This document shows, piece by piece, positions 1-11,959 of a stretch of 64,000 nt of DNA. Every line of letters starts with the position of its first letter. The stretch's first letter is position 1. This DNA comes from Gari tellinella (Eukaryota > Mollusca > Bivalvia > Cardiida > Psammobiidae), in assembly GCA_922989275.2 (NCBI GenBank), contig OV277857.1, forward strand, positions 116,178,231 through 116,242,230, in the 5' to 3' direction. The notes under the pieces are model-generated. The model saw only the letters and a program-made list of their open reading frames with translations, had not been told where the DNA came from and did not search any database. The position numbers and the translations under genes were made by a program.

Positions 1-844
1 TCAGATCATATATTCTTTTTAAAAAAGCTCAAATTATTAGAATTATAAAAATACTTATGAAATACTTATGAGTTCAAACGCCATTTGTTAGTATTAACTA
101 ATTCACCTTTGAAACATTTTAAAGACATTTCCAATTTGCATTAACGTCTATGTTTTATATGTCGATTTTAACATGAAAAACAGTTCTGACTGACTCTGGC
201 CTTGACAGATCCAGAATCTGTTTATGCTGATATAGCCTAAGAAAATCCAGAATCTGCCTAGGCCATATAAGAATATCAAAAGTTTCTATGCCAAAACAGA
301 TTTCTTAGCTAGCAAAAGTAGTTTTCGGATCAACCTCGAAACCAATATTGATAACGACATACTAGTATCTGTGAATAATTCAACTTGACCAATAGTTTTT
401 AAACAGAATCAGACTTATACTTATTTTCTATACGGTTTTAGGTTGCGCAGCATTACTTTCAGTATACATACGTAGATTGATTGACTTATTGATATGACTT
501 CACGTATACCACTACTTGGCCGACTGTTAGCTGAACCGAAGTCAATAATTGTGCTATAGATATTCAACAATACTTCTTTTCTAACGAGTTTACAAAATAA
601 TACCGCAAATATTAACAACAATAAACTACATGTAGTCGTTATAGTTTTGTCCTGTTTTAACTATCGCCTACAAACATGAATGACACCGCCCACTTCTTAT
701 TCTTAACATTGCATGGACTACAAACTGGTCACATTACAAGAATGATGTACATGTTTCGTAATACAGCCGCTAAACAAACAGTTAACATCACCTCAGGTCT
801 CAGTTACATTCTGCGTTAAATGTATAGCCAAGTTGACCAATCTA
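1..844. other. No recognisable feature
   Basis: AT-rich sequence with no ORF above about 66 codons, no tandem structure and no match that I recognise to the repeat families found elsewhere in the window. Confidence 0.5.
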
Positions 845-1050
845 CAATAAAACCCCTCTATTACGTCCACTAAAACGAAGGCTAATTGATTGTTTAATAG
901 ACAGGTGACATCTTAGAGCAAGGTAACAGTGAAACAGAAAGCTCCTAAGGGAGCTTTCTGTTTCACTGTCACCTTGCTTTAAGCGGTCACCTATCGTAAA
1001 CACCCTAATAATTAACATAATTTAGTGGTCCTAATAGAGAGGTTTTACTA
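845..1050. mobile_element. Palindromic MITE, family B (copy 1)
   Basis: A nonautonomous element flanked by TA. The ends are inverted copies of AAAACC(C/T)CTCTATTACG followed by a CCACTAAA motif. The middle (about 901-992) is a long hairpin: an arm containing AACAGTGAAACAGAAAGCTC and its near-exact reverse complement, separated by a few bases. The CAGT-AAAACCTCT ends and TA flank fit pogo/Tigger-like Tc1/mariner MITEs (family knowledge). There is no coding capacity. Copies 2-7 of this family occur across the window. Confidence 0.8.
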
Positions 1051-1742
1051 TATATCATTCGTCTCCATTAGGTCTATTCACTAATGTACCACTTCATCGC
1101 TCATTAGTCAGTCTCTTCTTAAGATCTCAAGGGATGTACACACTGGACGCTCTCTGACTGGATATATTTCTATATTTTGATGCGAAGTTTCTCCCTAAAT
1201 ACCATTTAAGAGAAGCAATAATAAGAAGTGACTTTGATTTTAGTGATATATGTTATTGCATAAACACCATGGGAAATCTACGAAATGCTGTTATGACAGT
1301 TGTGCCCCAGGGTGAATATGACTTCGATGAATAGAACTACAGATAAGAGTAAATACAATCCTAAACCCTAGCTTGAAGGAGCTGCTTTCATGCATGTAAG
1401 AGCATACTGATACGATAAAGTAACCGCTTGATATACCAAGGTTTTTTACTATTTCGCTGTCACGTAATCGTCTGCTCACAATTTGTCGTCTGCAATGTTC
1501 TTTCTAACTTAACTTTAAAAAACATAAATAAACACTCATATGAGTGCTAAATAGTTGAGTGCCTTATCGGATGCCGAGTATAACACCGTCTGATCAGAAC
1601 TTCATTTGCAAATTCCAGTAAAACCGCCGTCGGCAGTGCAAATGTTAAATATTTATAATAAATACGAAAGACTCAAGCAGGAAACGCAACACAAACAATA
1701 CACCCACCTCTCAAGCAGAACACACACACAGTCATACCATAA

Positions 1743-1787
<45 letters not shown>

Positions 1788-2394
1788 ACAATCCCATTCC
1801 TTCATCTACACACTAAATAGAAAACAACACGCAAGACAAACATAAAGCAAAGTGAACATAGGAGCCCGCCTTGGTATCTGCTCTAGATGAGGTCGCCGTC
1901 TGTTACAAACCTGACTTGCCGTCTGCTTTTAATATGTCGTCTGTGAAGCTGACTATATAATTAGTTTTTGCTTCTTTTTAAACTGACAATAAGTTATATT
2001 ATTGCCAAACATGTTTATCTATTCTAGTACATTTGTACATGATTTGACTTTGTTCTAATGAAGGTCATTTCAAATTGACGTATTGTTACAGGTCGTGAAG
2101 TTTTACACGAGTTATGCCTTTTTTAACTTCAAATATTTAAGAAATGCTTTTTCCGCATTGTCTTTGCATATATGTTCACAGATTGAGCTGAATGTGTAAT
2201 ATTATGTTGCTTAATGAACTGCATTATTATATGTTCCAGTCTACCGATCGTCTTTTTTGGCATGCAATAGGAAACACAGGTAAAAAGAAAGCCTTAATGT
2301 TGCTTTCATGAACTGCATACCAAGTTCATGTTCCCTCGCAATTTCTCAAGTTATCGATGAGTTATGCCCCATTTAGAACTTAAAATATTAGGAA
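1051..2394. other. Gene-free; CA tract and one dispersed repeat
   Basis: No gene seen. A (CA)n microsatellite lies at about 1749-1781. The 79-codon ORF across it (1606-1845) is made by the CA repeat and is not a credible protein. Confidence 0.5.
1790..1876 (-). repeat. Dispersed repeat, inverted copy of 44983-45070
   Basis: The segment containing ACATAAAGCAAAGTGAACAT and AGGAGCCCGCCTTGG is the reverse complement of the segment at about 44983-45070. Both copies abut a CA/GT-rich tract. It looks like the end of an interspersed element whose identity I do not recognise. Confidence 0.6.
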
Positions 2395-2396
2395 TA

Positions 2397-3671
2397 CGAG
2401 GACCATTCAATTAATAGTGAGCCTTGCCCTATAAAACAGAAACAAACAAACCAAGCAGCAAATTGTTTTCTTTATTCCCTCAGACTATTCCTCTTTCACG
2501 ATTATGCCAAATTTCAGCGGTGTATTCCATCCGTGTAATGCTTTATTTAAGGCTGATTTGGGTAAACTGTTCATATACTGATATATGGCAGACCAAATGG
2601 CAGTTCTTGTCCGAAATCGGCGTCCCTGGAAGAACTGTTTCATATTTGGGAAAAACCAGAAGTCATACGGGGCCAGGTCTTGACTGTACGGATGATAGGG
2701 AAGCACCTCGGTTCATTTTCTTTACGGAAATGTGGTCAATGTTTTGGACTTGAGTGCAGGAACATTGTCATGTAACATATAGGCACCATGCTATCCGAAC
2801 GTTTTTCGGCTTTTGTAACATTAATTTTTCAATATTTTCAATACAATGTACTATGTTTCTTATTCCCGTTAACAGTTCCACTCCGTGGAATCAGAACTTG
2901 TACTGTCTCTCCTCTTGCATTAACGCGAATTGCTACATTATTGTCTGTACACTTTGTGTGCTTTTAGCAACTGTTTCAAGTAGGGTCAAAGCAATGTACC
3001 CATGTTTCGTCAACTGTGTAGATATCTGAAAATGCCCATGAAGTTAAATGTGGGTATTTTTTCAGTAGTTTACGGGCATTCTCAACACTGTATTGTTTCG
3101 CTCATCAGTTAACATATTTTGTTCACATCTAACAAATACGTCTGACGCCAAGTAGATTCTTTAAAATATTGAATAATGATCTAACAGACATCCCAGGTAC
3201 ATTAGCTTGGCTGCTTTATAGCGATTGTGACATCATTCAGTAATAAGTCGCTGATTTGCTAAACGGTTTTGGAATTTGCAGCAGAAGTTGGTTTTCCTGG
3301 AATTGATTTGTTTTTAAAGGTCATATCTCCACTTTTGAACCTCTTCACCCGGCGACTAACGATAGCCTAAGAAACACTATGATACACAAATGCTTCACAA
3401 ACTTCATTATGTAGGTTTTCTTCGAAATCCCAAGTAAGAAAAGAGTTTTTGATACAACCACATATTTAAGTTCTAGATTCCTTCAACATTTTTCACAGAG
3501 TAGGTTCACTTTACACGGCTATTCTTTCAAAACTACCAAACCGATTTTAGTGAAGCTTATTTTATATGATAGAAGAAAGCTTGAACAAATGCTAGCACAA
3601 ATTCGCACGTGAAAATGGTGCATTTTGACAGCATTATCAGTGTAGGCTCAATATTAATTGAATGGTCCTCG
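2397..3671 (-). mobile_element. Mariner transposon, decayed
   Basis: A 1275-bp element bounded by near-identical inverted repeats beginning CGAGGACCATTCAATTAATA and flanked on both sides by TA (2395-2396 and 3672-3673). The length, TA target duplication and ends are those of the mariner family. The interior encodes, on the minus strand, a broken transposase (see the pseudogene entry). The element is inactive as read. Confidence 0.93.
2485..3030 (-). pseudogene. Mariner transposase, catalytic part, degenerate
   Basis: Minus-strand remnant of a DD34D transposase. The DETW motif with the first catalytic Asp is at about 3000-3011. HDNVPA with the second Asp is at 2755-2775. DLAPYDF with the third Asp is at about 2659-2685. 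In one frame I count exactly 34 residues between the second and third Asp, the mariner spacing, but two stop codons fall inside that interval and more lie upstream. The C-terminal 73 codons (2485-2706) are open. Known function of the family: cut-and-paste transposition at TA sites. This copy cannot encode a working enzyme. Confidence 0.92.
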
Positions 3672-3673
3672 TA

Positions 3674-5376
3674 AGTCATTTTAACACTTTATTCCTGTAT
3701 GTTTTGAGCTGCAACGTGGTTTATGATATTGTTTTGATGAACTGCATATTAAAACTCTTTGTGTCGTCATAGTTCCTCAATTTACCCATGACTTATGTCC
3801 CCTGAAGTGCGAATTATGCACTGTTTGCAGTTCTGGTTAATACTTTGGCTTGAACCCGTCGATACCCCTACCATGCTGTTTTAACCCTAGCGATAAATAA
3901 TCTCGTCATTTACTAACCGTGTACATGTAAAGATTACGTTTGTTCTTTGCAAGCAATGTATAGACATATCAGAGGGTTTCCTTTAGTTTGTCATTTTGCA
4001 ATATATTGTAAAAATAAAAGTCCCTAAATACTAAACGTGGCCTAGACCAAATTGGGAACTGAAAATATCCATTTAAAGTTTCAGGAGTGAACACAACTAC
4101 CTATATTTCTTTTATGGTTTTTTGTTTGTTTTGGTCAAATTCATGGGCGCCGCCATTATTTGTATATGCCTGACCCAATCACGTAGTGTCAGGGGAAGTA
4201 ACCACACTACAGAATGCATATTCACAAAGTACATATTATAAACCCTTTGTTTTAGAGCTGAGATGAACTTATAACAGGAGAATTATAATAGCATTTAGCT
4301 CATTAAACATTCCCTTCTTTTCAAAAACAATAACGTATAATGTTAGAAAAGGCGCAAAACAAATTCATTAGCTAGCCTGTCTGTGGAACCATGTACATGT
4401 ACACACTGAAAGCTTTCTCTGTCATTCTACGTATGTGTTCATTGTTGTCTATGCATGGACAGGTTAGAAACGTCAAACAAGTTAAAAGAGACGAGGATTG
4501 TCAACAACGATGCCGTTTCCATAGATGTAAAAACATGATTCACTGAGTATGAAACGTCAAAATATAAAACAACTAACTCATGTCAAGAATGTTCCATTTC
4601 ATTGCAACTTCACTCGAAACAAATACATCCGATTAATGTCTTGTAAAAGGTTAACCGATTACTCAATAGCCTGTTTCAAGTATTGGAGATGGATGATTAC
4701 TAAAGGTAGATTATTGCGTCGGTCATATGAACATTGTCATATGGCGCTAAAGCAGATTGAAAGAAAAGTAGAATGCGCCTAAATGCTTCCGACTACCATC
4801 TATCAGGAAATAGAAAATATTTCTTAAGGTGCATATTCATTACTGTATAAATTTGGACTATTTCTATCAGTGGAGGAATACATTATGGAGTAGTTGGTTA
4901 AACAGTCTGAGTATATATGATATAAACTTGCCAAAGTTCTTAACCGTTTGAAATGCTGATGCAATGGCAAATGGCAGAGAACGAATTAAATAAGTTTTAA
5001 GGGCGGATTTTGATGTGACCTTGAACAATCCCTGGGAACTTAGATAAATGTATTGATCCGCCTGTTTTGATAATGTTCGTTATATGAAAAGTCTCCGAGG
5101 TATGCTTTATCTAATTGTCATGAAGAAAACAAAGTGATTTTGTTATAAATGTCAGGTTTAATTACTCGTTCGCTGTTTCTTTATCGTACGCCTTCGCCTA
5201 TCTAATAATAACTCTTTACTCGTGTTAAGTACATTTAGGTACACAACATGAAAAACAACTATTTAACATATTAACAAATGTTAAACCTCATGTTCCTGAT
5301 CATATAATTTTTGGGATAGAAAGGGAATTAAAAATAACGAATTTTCACTGCATGTTCCTCTGAGTCGACAGACCTA
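3674..5376. other. Gene-free; MITE relics
   Basis: No gene. A half copy of the palindromic element seen at 48419-48762 lies at about 3875-3930 (shared AACCCTAGCGA... and CTCGTCATTTAC blocks). A degraded family C copy lies at about 4650-4925 (AAGCAGATTGAAAG, CATATTCATTACTGTATAAA). The 77-codon ORF at 4549-4782 overlaps that relic and is not supported as a gene. Confidence 0.5.
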
Positions 5377-5617
5377 CAGTTGAGAAGATGTCATTCTTTC
5401 CTTTAAACGCGTTTACGCCCAAACTTTTATTTCCAATGCAACTAGTTTGGGGCCAGATCAGACGCCGGGTAACCCGGCTTCTGATCAGGCTCCAAACTGT
5501 TTGCTACTCGTATAAAAAACATTGCCAGATTTGTCAAAAAGATGTGATATTATACATTTTATGGTAATGCGTGTGCGTTTCGTTGCATATAAGCGGGCAT
5601 AAATAACGTCGTCACTG
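5377..5617. mobile_element. Palindromic MITE, family E (copy 1)
   Basis: A TA-flanked element with ends of the CAGTKGAGAA type and subterminal GTTTACGCCC / GTGTGCGTTTCG blocks. The centre (5439-5503) is the 65-bp palindromic core, here with the GCCGGGTnACCCGGC variant. Nonautonomous. Other copies are at 21329-21574, 39235-39491 and 52834-53041. Confidence 0.75.
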
Positions 5618-5869
5618 TACAATACCGGTATTCAGTACAGTCTACGAATACAGTTTAGACGATAAACTATCAAAATGCTGGGGTGTTCTAAAGGGTTAAT
5701 ATTTTCTTCCACAGAAGCGCTAGCTACTTCTCCTCTTAAGCGCCACAAATGAAAACTCATAAATGGTGTTGAATTACAGGAATCTAAATCAAGATAATTT
5801 AAAACAGAACGCTCATTTACGAGAATCAGTTTATTTTTACATTTATCATCCTTTAAACAATGTTCTGCC

Positions 5870-6345
5870 TTAACCTTTTAATCTATAGCCTATTTCTAGT
5901 TTTGAAAACAAATATATACTTAAAATAGGTTGAAAGTAAAGCAGATTTACAGTCAGTCTTGTATTTAGCGAACACTCACTAGAAGATTATTTGATAGTCT
6001 TAAATACAGGTGATTTCTTAATGCATGATATAGAACAATGCATAAATCTCCTTTAGAAGCTTTCTGTACTATTCAATTGTGTATCAAGCAATACTGTTTC
6101 ATTACAAATTTTAGCCTTTACCCTTTACTCGACATAGCTGTTTCTACTTTGAATACAGGTGGCCCCGTAAAGCAGACTGAAAGTAAAGCAGAAAGCGCCT
6201 TAATGCACATTCAACTCAATTTTCAGCCTGCTTTAAACTGCCATCTGTTAGGATATGGAAAAACATTTTATTTGGTACATGGTCATGACTGTATCAATTG
6301 GAACTATTTTCTTCCGTGAAAGAATAACCTGATAACCTTAATACG
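5870..6345. repeat. Family C repeat, two degraded copies
   Basis: Contains the family C landmarks: AAGCAGACTGAAAGTAAAGC, CAGCCTGCTTTAAACTGCCA, a CATGACTGTATC block and a TGGAACTATTT block. The better copy runs from about 6117 to 6345. The 93-codon ORF at 6038-6319 is a by-product of this repeat. Confidence 0.6.
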
Positions 6346-6426
6346 CTTAAAGGCGCTTCTATGGAGGAAATGGTTATACACATCTGAATAGAAATTATTT
6401 TCATTATTGCCTATGGAGGAAAGGGT

Positions 6427-6637
6427 TAACCCTTTCGGCGCCGAAGTCGCATAAGTCGACTTTGCAATCAGTTCGATTCCTGATCAGACTCTTTGGCTCT
6501 CGTATCGATATTTCTTAAGTCATACTACATTGAATCTAACTTTGTAACAATCTTGCAAACAACAATATTGACGCAGACGACAATAAAGCGGTGAAGGGGT
6601 ACACACCTCATGACTGATTTGGCGTTGAAAGGGTTAA
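6427..6637 (-). mobile_element. MITE family A, reversed, diverged
   Basis: Ends TTAACCCTTTC... and ...GAAAGGGTTAA. The internal CAGACGACAATAAAGCGGTG block is the reverse of the CACCGTTTCATTGTCGTCTG block seen in forward copies. The central palindrome is eroded to GATTCCTGATCAGAC plus remnants. The terminal TTAA probably serves as the target duplication. Confidence 0.7.
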
Positions 6638-7543
6638 ATCGTTGTGTACTAAGCATTTATCCATTCATGCATTTCCAGAATGTATCATTTCAAATTGACG
6701 ATAAATAGATTACCAATTCGAAGTAACAATGATTTGGTTTCAAAATTGCAAGGGCGTTTTTCATGTGATTCTCATCCTTGGCTCACGATAATTCTATCAG
6801 CTATTCCGTAATTGCCTTCCACAGTCTTATTTTCCGACCGAGAAGACTCAATTTGGCATCTTTAACAAGCTTGTATCCGGCTACAATTCGTCTTCATCGA
6901 GCGTACGGTGACATAACAGGATCATAAAACACGAATACGACATCAAGCCGGGACACAGAGTTACAGAAAACAAACAAATAAAACACCATCAACTGTAAAT
7001 ATGTTTGTGCTATGTACAACAACAGTAGAGTTAGACATGTATACATTCGGTAAGATGCTATTGTTTCCAATTTATACGGAACGAAACGCATTGTAATAAA
7101 ATGTAAAAAACGATCATTTCTTGGAACTGAAATGCTTTTGTTGGTATGAGCAATGCAGACGGCGTTTAGCTCAGTTAAATAAAATGTAGAAAATTACACG
7201 TTTAAAATATCTAGCACTTTGTTTCTACTTGAATCGCAAACGGTCTGGAGCCTGATCTGACGATGTTTTATCAATCTGGCTTCAAATTTTTAGCAATGAA
7301 CATAAGTATTTTAGCATAATCACGCTCGTTTTGGAAAGACTAGCGTTTTCTCTAGTGTAAATAGAACGCTCCTTTATGCATTACTTTTGTTCCTGTATCT
7401 AATAGCAGACCAATCTCCTTCACAGAGAACAGTTTTCGTTTCTCAACATGAAAGGGTGAATCGATGTGTAGGAGAGTGATAGCAGACATGTGCTGTTGTA
7501 GATCCACATTGTTAATATTAAATTATAAAAACAGTGGTTTATA
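6638..7543. other. Gene-free; family E and core relics
   Basis: No gene. The sequences at about 7070-7180 (GGAACGAAACGCATTG) and 7230-7300 (GGTCTGGAGCCTGATCTGAC) are eroded pieces of family E and its core. Confidence 0.45.
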
Positions 7544-7715
7544 CAGTAAAATCCATCAATTACGATAACTAAATTGTGTGAATTATTAGGGTTTAAGACA
7601 GGTAATCTCCTGTAGGATCTTTCTGTTTTACTGTCACATGCTTTAAACTATCACCTGTATTTATATTATCCATTAACCTTCCTTTTTTAGTGGTCGTAAT
7701 AGAGAGGTTTTCCTG
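7544..7715. mobile_element. Palindromic MITE, family B (copy 2)
   Basis: TA-flanked. The left end is CAGTAAAATCCATC and the right end is GAGAGGTTTTCCTG. The central hairpin is partly eroded (TTTCTGTTTTACTGTCACA remains). 172 bp, noncoding. Confidence 0.75.
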
Positions 7716-8129
7716 TAATCGATATGATAAGAAATATTATAGACCTAATTGGAACATATAATGCATAGATCTACCTATGCCCATGTTGTTGTAGATACAT
7801 TCAGGGGCTACATTTTGTTCTCAGTGAACTTGTTTTGCATTTATAGCAATTAAACTTCTTGCGAACAGTTAAGATCCAGATAGATATCGGTACTCTACGT
7901 TTACCAAGCGGTTATCCTCGTCAACTCACGGTGCGTATCGAGCCATGCTCGAAGCATAATATAAGTTTCACTCAAGAATTGTCGATTAGGTACCGGTTAA
8001 AATCAAATTGCTTAACTTCGGGTCTTACACTTCTTCCAAATCGTAAGTATAAGTAATAAACTGGTTAAGTCGTTACATAGTTACTTGTCAACCGTATGGA
8101 AAATGAGAAAAGAGTGGGGACAATCTATA

Positions 8130-8338
8130 CATTCAAAATATCTCTATTACGCCCGCAACAAAATTGTTTTAATTATTAGGTGTTCACGAGAGGTGACTGC
8201 TTAAAGCAAAGTGACAGTAAAACAGAAAGCCCCTTTATGAGTTTTCTGTTTTGCTGTCACTTGGCTGTAAGCTGTCAACTGTCTTATATACAATCGATTA
8301 GCTTTCATTTTAGTGATCGTTATAGAGAGGTTTAACTG
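8130..8338. mobile_element. Palindromic MITE, family B (copy 3)
   Basis: 209 bp with flanking TA. The right end is AGAGAGGTTTAACTG. The hairpin pairs AAAGTGACAGTAAAACAGAA with TTCTGTTTTGCTGTCACTTG. The minus-strand ORF at 8201-8440 is an accident of the hairpin. Confidence 0.75.
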
Positions 8339-8823
8339 TATAGAGGTGCCGCACACACAAAGGCAAATGTTCCTAAGAGTATCGTTTAAAAAAGCACTTA
8401 TTGCTTCTGTCTGCAGGATAACATATTTAACCTTTAACAATTATGCCCGTGCTAGGATGCAAAATTGCCGCGGCCAGAAATACTCTCAATGTGTCTTTCA
8501 TTTCTGTTTGAAAATATCAGCAGAGCTCCAAACAATGTAGATGTAGAAAAGGTCCTGAGTTTATCGTCATCTCAATGTCTTTACCTTTGTTTGAAACAGT
8601 AACCCATGATTTTCCATCAGCTAGATAAAGACTTAAGCACGTTTTGTATCCATGTAATTCTATTACCTTGGTGATACTCCTAAAATACTCAGAGTGGGTG
8701 TGCCTTAGACGAGATCATAACACAAATATAGTAGACCGTATCAGGATGATTTTCTTTCTTCTTCATACACCATAACTTTTTTAAGTTTGTGTGCGAGACG
8801 ACCTTGCAGTTATCATTTCCCAT

Positions 8824-8929
8824 TTAACCCTCTAACTACCAATTTTTGTGAGTTTTTTACTCCTTCACCGTTTCATTGTCGTCAAGTTTGATGTTTGCTT
8901 TATGACGTCATTGAGAGTGAAAGTGTTAA
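8824..8929 (+). mobile_element. MITE family A, internally deleted
   Basis: Both ends are present (TTAACCCTCTAAC... and ...GAGAGTGAAAGTGTTAA), along with the CACCGTTTCATTGTCGTC block, but the middle including the palindromic core is gone. The result is 106 bp instead of about 248. The right arm keeps TATGACGTCATTGAGAG. Confidence 0.75.
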
Positions 8930-9275
8930 AAGCTAAAACAGTAAAACAGTAAATTGCATGTACAATGACAGCTTTTAGACAATGTTGACGATTTATTTTA
9001 ATCTGAGAGGCAGTCAGGTTGGTGCCTTACCATGTTACCCAGCGTCTGATCAGGCACCAAACTGGTAGTAATGGACATAATAGTTTTAGTTATTACGCGT
9101 TTTGGGGGTGGGAATAAAGTCTTTCCAGTTGTTCGGAACATTTTTGCTTTTCACATTTACTGATCAATATTTTTAAGAAGGTGTCATTATCGATATTTTA
9201 TTGCATTATCTTCAGTTTCGTTTTGGAAAGAATAAGGTATTCTCCGCTGTACCGCTTGAAACAATACAAAATGTA

Positions 9276-9457
9276 CAATAAAACCTCTCTGATTCGACCA
9301 CTATATTGTGTTAAGTATTGGGTGTTTAAGATAGGTGACTGCTTAAAGCAAGGTGGCGGAGCTTTATGTTTCACTGTCACCTTGCTTCAAGCTTTCATCT
9401 GTCTTTATACAATTAATAAGCCTTCGTTTAAATGGTCGTAATAGAGAGGTTTTACTG
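9276..9457. mobile_element. Palindromic MITE, family B (copy 4)
   Basis: The left end (CAATAAAACCTCTCTGATTC) follows TA. The right end is TAATAGAGAGGTTTTACTG. The left hairpin arm has a deletion and the right arm (TGTTTCACTGTCACCTTGCT) is intact. 182 bp. Confidence 0.75.
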
Positions 9458-10382
9458 CAATTGGTCGAAATGTATGCTAAGGTTAAAATGCGGCACGTCT
9501 CGCCAAGGAAAAATATAGGATGCCGATTTCCTGTCAGTCAATCAATTAATTAAATTCCCATTGTCCATTACGTCAGTAAATGTGGCAAAATGTGGTTGCA
9601 TAATGTATCAATTACTGATATCCAAACCGACTGTTAGTTTCAGGACTTGCAGATTATTTGTTATTAGTAGACTAAATATGATTTGCGTTCAGTACATTTG
9701 AAATATATTTGTCCCATTAATTTCCTTTTCTATGTCTGTATGTATTATTCTTTGTTCCACCGTCGACTTATTTCGTCTTTCAAATTTATGTTTTTTTTGT
9801 CTTTCTCTCACACACCCTTTAATTTTCTTTCTCCTTCAAATTTATACTTTATTGTTGCTTTAGCAATGTTTACCAAAAGCAAACTCTTAAAATCTAAATT
9901 TTGTGCTAAAACAATTCAATTAATAGTTCGGTTTTAACCAAAATTGGAATCCTCAATTTGAAAAATATATACACAAAACCATTCACAGTTTCGTGCTTTG
10001 TTTGTACTTTCTGTGCGGTCATTTTTCCAATTGTTGATATATCTCGGATACATCTTAGATCCCCATTAAGTCTCCTCGCTAATACAATCACTTGGTTTCA
10101 TATCAGTTGTAATCTTTGTTCCTCTTGGGGTCGACAAGATGGGCACATTCTGACAGGATATCAAGATGTATGGCAAAAAGTCAGTCAACCCTGTAGTCAA
10201 CAGTAGAAAAACAACTTACAAAAGACGACTTTTGTTTAGGGGTTTAAGTGTATAAATCATGGCGAAATTGTCAAGGGAAATCTGCAATGTGGTAATGTCA
10301 TTATTTGAAGAAAATGTCTGTGCTTACAGATACCCTTAAACGGGAAAAGATAACAAATCCCCTTGGCTAATATATAAAGATA
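9458..10382. other. No recognisable feature
   Basis: No gene or named repeat seen. Several ORFs of 61-84 codons on both strands have low-complexity composition and no recognisable motif. Confidence 0.45.
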
Positions 10383-10742
10383 CAGCGTTCTCTCTCTACA
10401 ACGACACCCAATGGGAGACACAAATTGTGTGTGTTGTTCGGAGGCAGTCGTTATAGAGAGGGGAAATAAAGAATTGGCTTACATTTGCAAACAGCTTGAA
10501 TCCAGTTACGCGGCGTCTGATTCTGATTCAAGCTGTTTGTCACTCGTCATTATACTTATTCTATCAAAATGTCCACTTATATGTAACTTTGAAAGATAAA
10601 AAAACAGCTGATGACAAATTTAAGCAGAGGGTATTGCAGTCATGAAAAGGTTAGACACAAATGTCTTTTTTTGGAACAGCGGCAAGGGTCGTTGTAAGGT
10701 GAGCGTCGTTGTTGGGAAGGCCATTGTAGAGAGGGAACGCTG
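10383..10742. mobile_element. MITE family F (copy 1) with palindromic core
   Basis: TA-flanked. The ends are CAGCGTTCTCTCTCTACAAC and its counterpart ...TTGTAGAGAGGGAACGCTG. The F-type core (10488-10539: CAAACAGCTTGAATCCAG... / ...CAAGCTGTTTG) has lost part of its left arm. Subterminal GTCGTT blocks repeat. The ends resemble pogo/Tc1-like MITEs. Confidence 0.78.
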
Positions 10743-11261
10743 TAGATCTGTTATCAGGCAAAATATACAAAACAACGTACAAAGACGGGAAAAGACTTGA
10801 ACTCAACCATGAAAATAATCATTGTTGCCGTTATGTTAGATATGATTTATCTATTGATTTAACTAACAATGTAATCGAAATACAAAAAGTTCACTGCCTG
10901 CGCGACTGAATTCGACCTTGCAAATGGAAACGCGGCTTCTGAGTAAGATACAAACTGTTTCGCACTCGTATTGCTATGTCTTTGTTTATTTGCTTAAAAA
11001 TAATAGGTAATTGATTGATTGAGTTTGATTTTACAGCATCGCGACACATAAAGAAAATAATAAAGCATAAGTATAATATGTGTCTGCTTTACCTGTATAC
11101 TATTGACTAATTTCTGACAACTCGACATGTCATCCGAAGTCAATTAAGGTGGTACAAATACACACAAAGGAAACATGTTTTAAGCATGGTTAAATGTTTA
11201 AGACCAGCTCCTATAGTTCAATGGAGGATACGTCATTCATTCCAGTTTGAATAAAGATAGA
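10743..11261. other. Gene-free; eroded core
   Basis: Nothing coding. An eroded palindromic core lies at about 10905-10965 (AAACGCGGCTTCTGAG, ACAAACTGTTTC). Confidence 0.4.
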
Positions 11262-11677
11262 TGTACAGGGTGTCTCATAATATGTGTTACCATTGCAAAC
11301 CTTTGCCTCGTAGTCAATAAAACAGATATCTGTACTAAATTTATATCAAATTAACAAGAAAGCTTTAACGGGACTCGCAACCGGATGGTGTACTTGTCAA
11401 AATAAAATAAAATACTCAAATAAAAGCAAATTTGTGGCATTATTTGGCTTCTGACATTAAAAAAATATGATCAGTCCAAAAAAAGTCTCAAGAATCGTCA
11501 CCGAATCTTAGATTTTTAGATATTTTCCATCGTTTTTCTATACCGACTAGTAGACGGTATAGTTGTTGTTGTTGCTTCTCTACACGGGCTCAGACATAAA
11601 CACGATACGAATTAGGAAGTTGTATGCACTTTAGATCGCTACACATTGAAATACGTTAAATCGATCCGAGATAAACG

Positions 11678-11905
11678 GATAGTTCCGTGGTCCATTGGTC
11701 TAAGCGGTTTCCCCTATTTTGCCTTCTGTCCGCCAATGCCGGGCCCCGGGTGCGAATCCCACCAGAGACCAATATTTTTTTTTATTGAAATACATTTTTT
11801 TAAAACAGAATTTCTTATCCTAAACTAATTCTTTACCATTTATATAAGCGTTTGACACATATTTACAAATTACTATTTTTAATGCACCATCTGGTTGCAA
11901 GTCGC
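11678..11905 (+). mobile_element. tRNA-derived SINE
   Basis: The head contains a perfect pol III A box (TGGTCTAAGCG, 11696-11706) and a near-consensus B box (GGTGCGAATCC, 11749-11759). A non-tRNA body (GAATTTCTTATCCTAAACTA) and a tail ending in GGTTGCAAGTCGCTTTAAA follow. A second, 5'-truncated copy is at 47867-48064. The start is approximate. It lies inside the transposon 11266-12833, so it inserted later. A solo piece of the tail in the opposite orientation is at about 11354-11383. Confidence 0.85.
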
Positions 11906-11959
11906 TTTAAAGTTTCATATTGAATATAAACTAGGGGGAAACTTTGACGTCATGACGTC

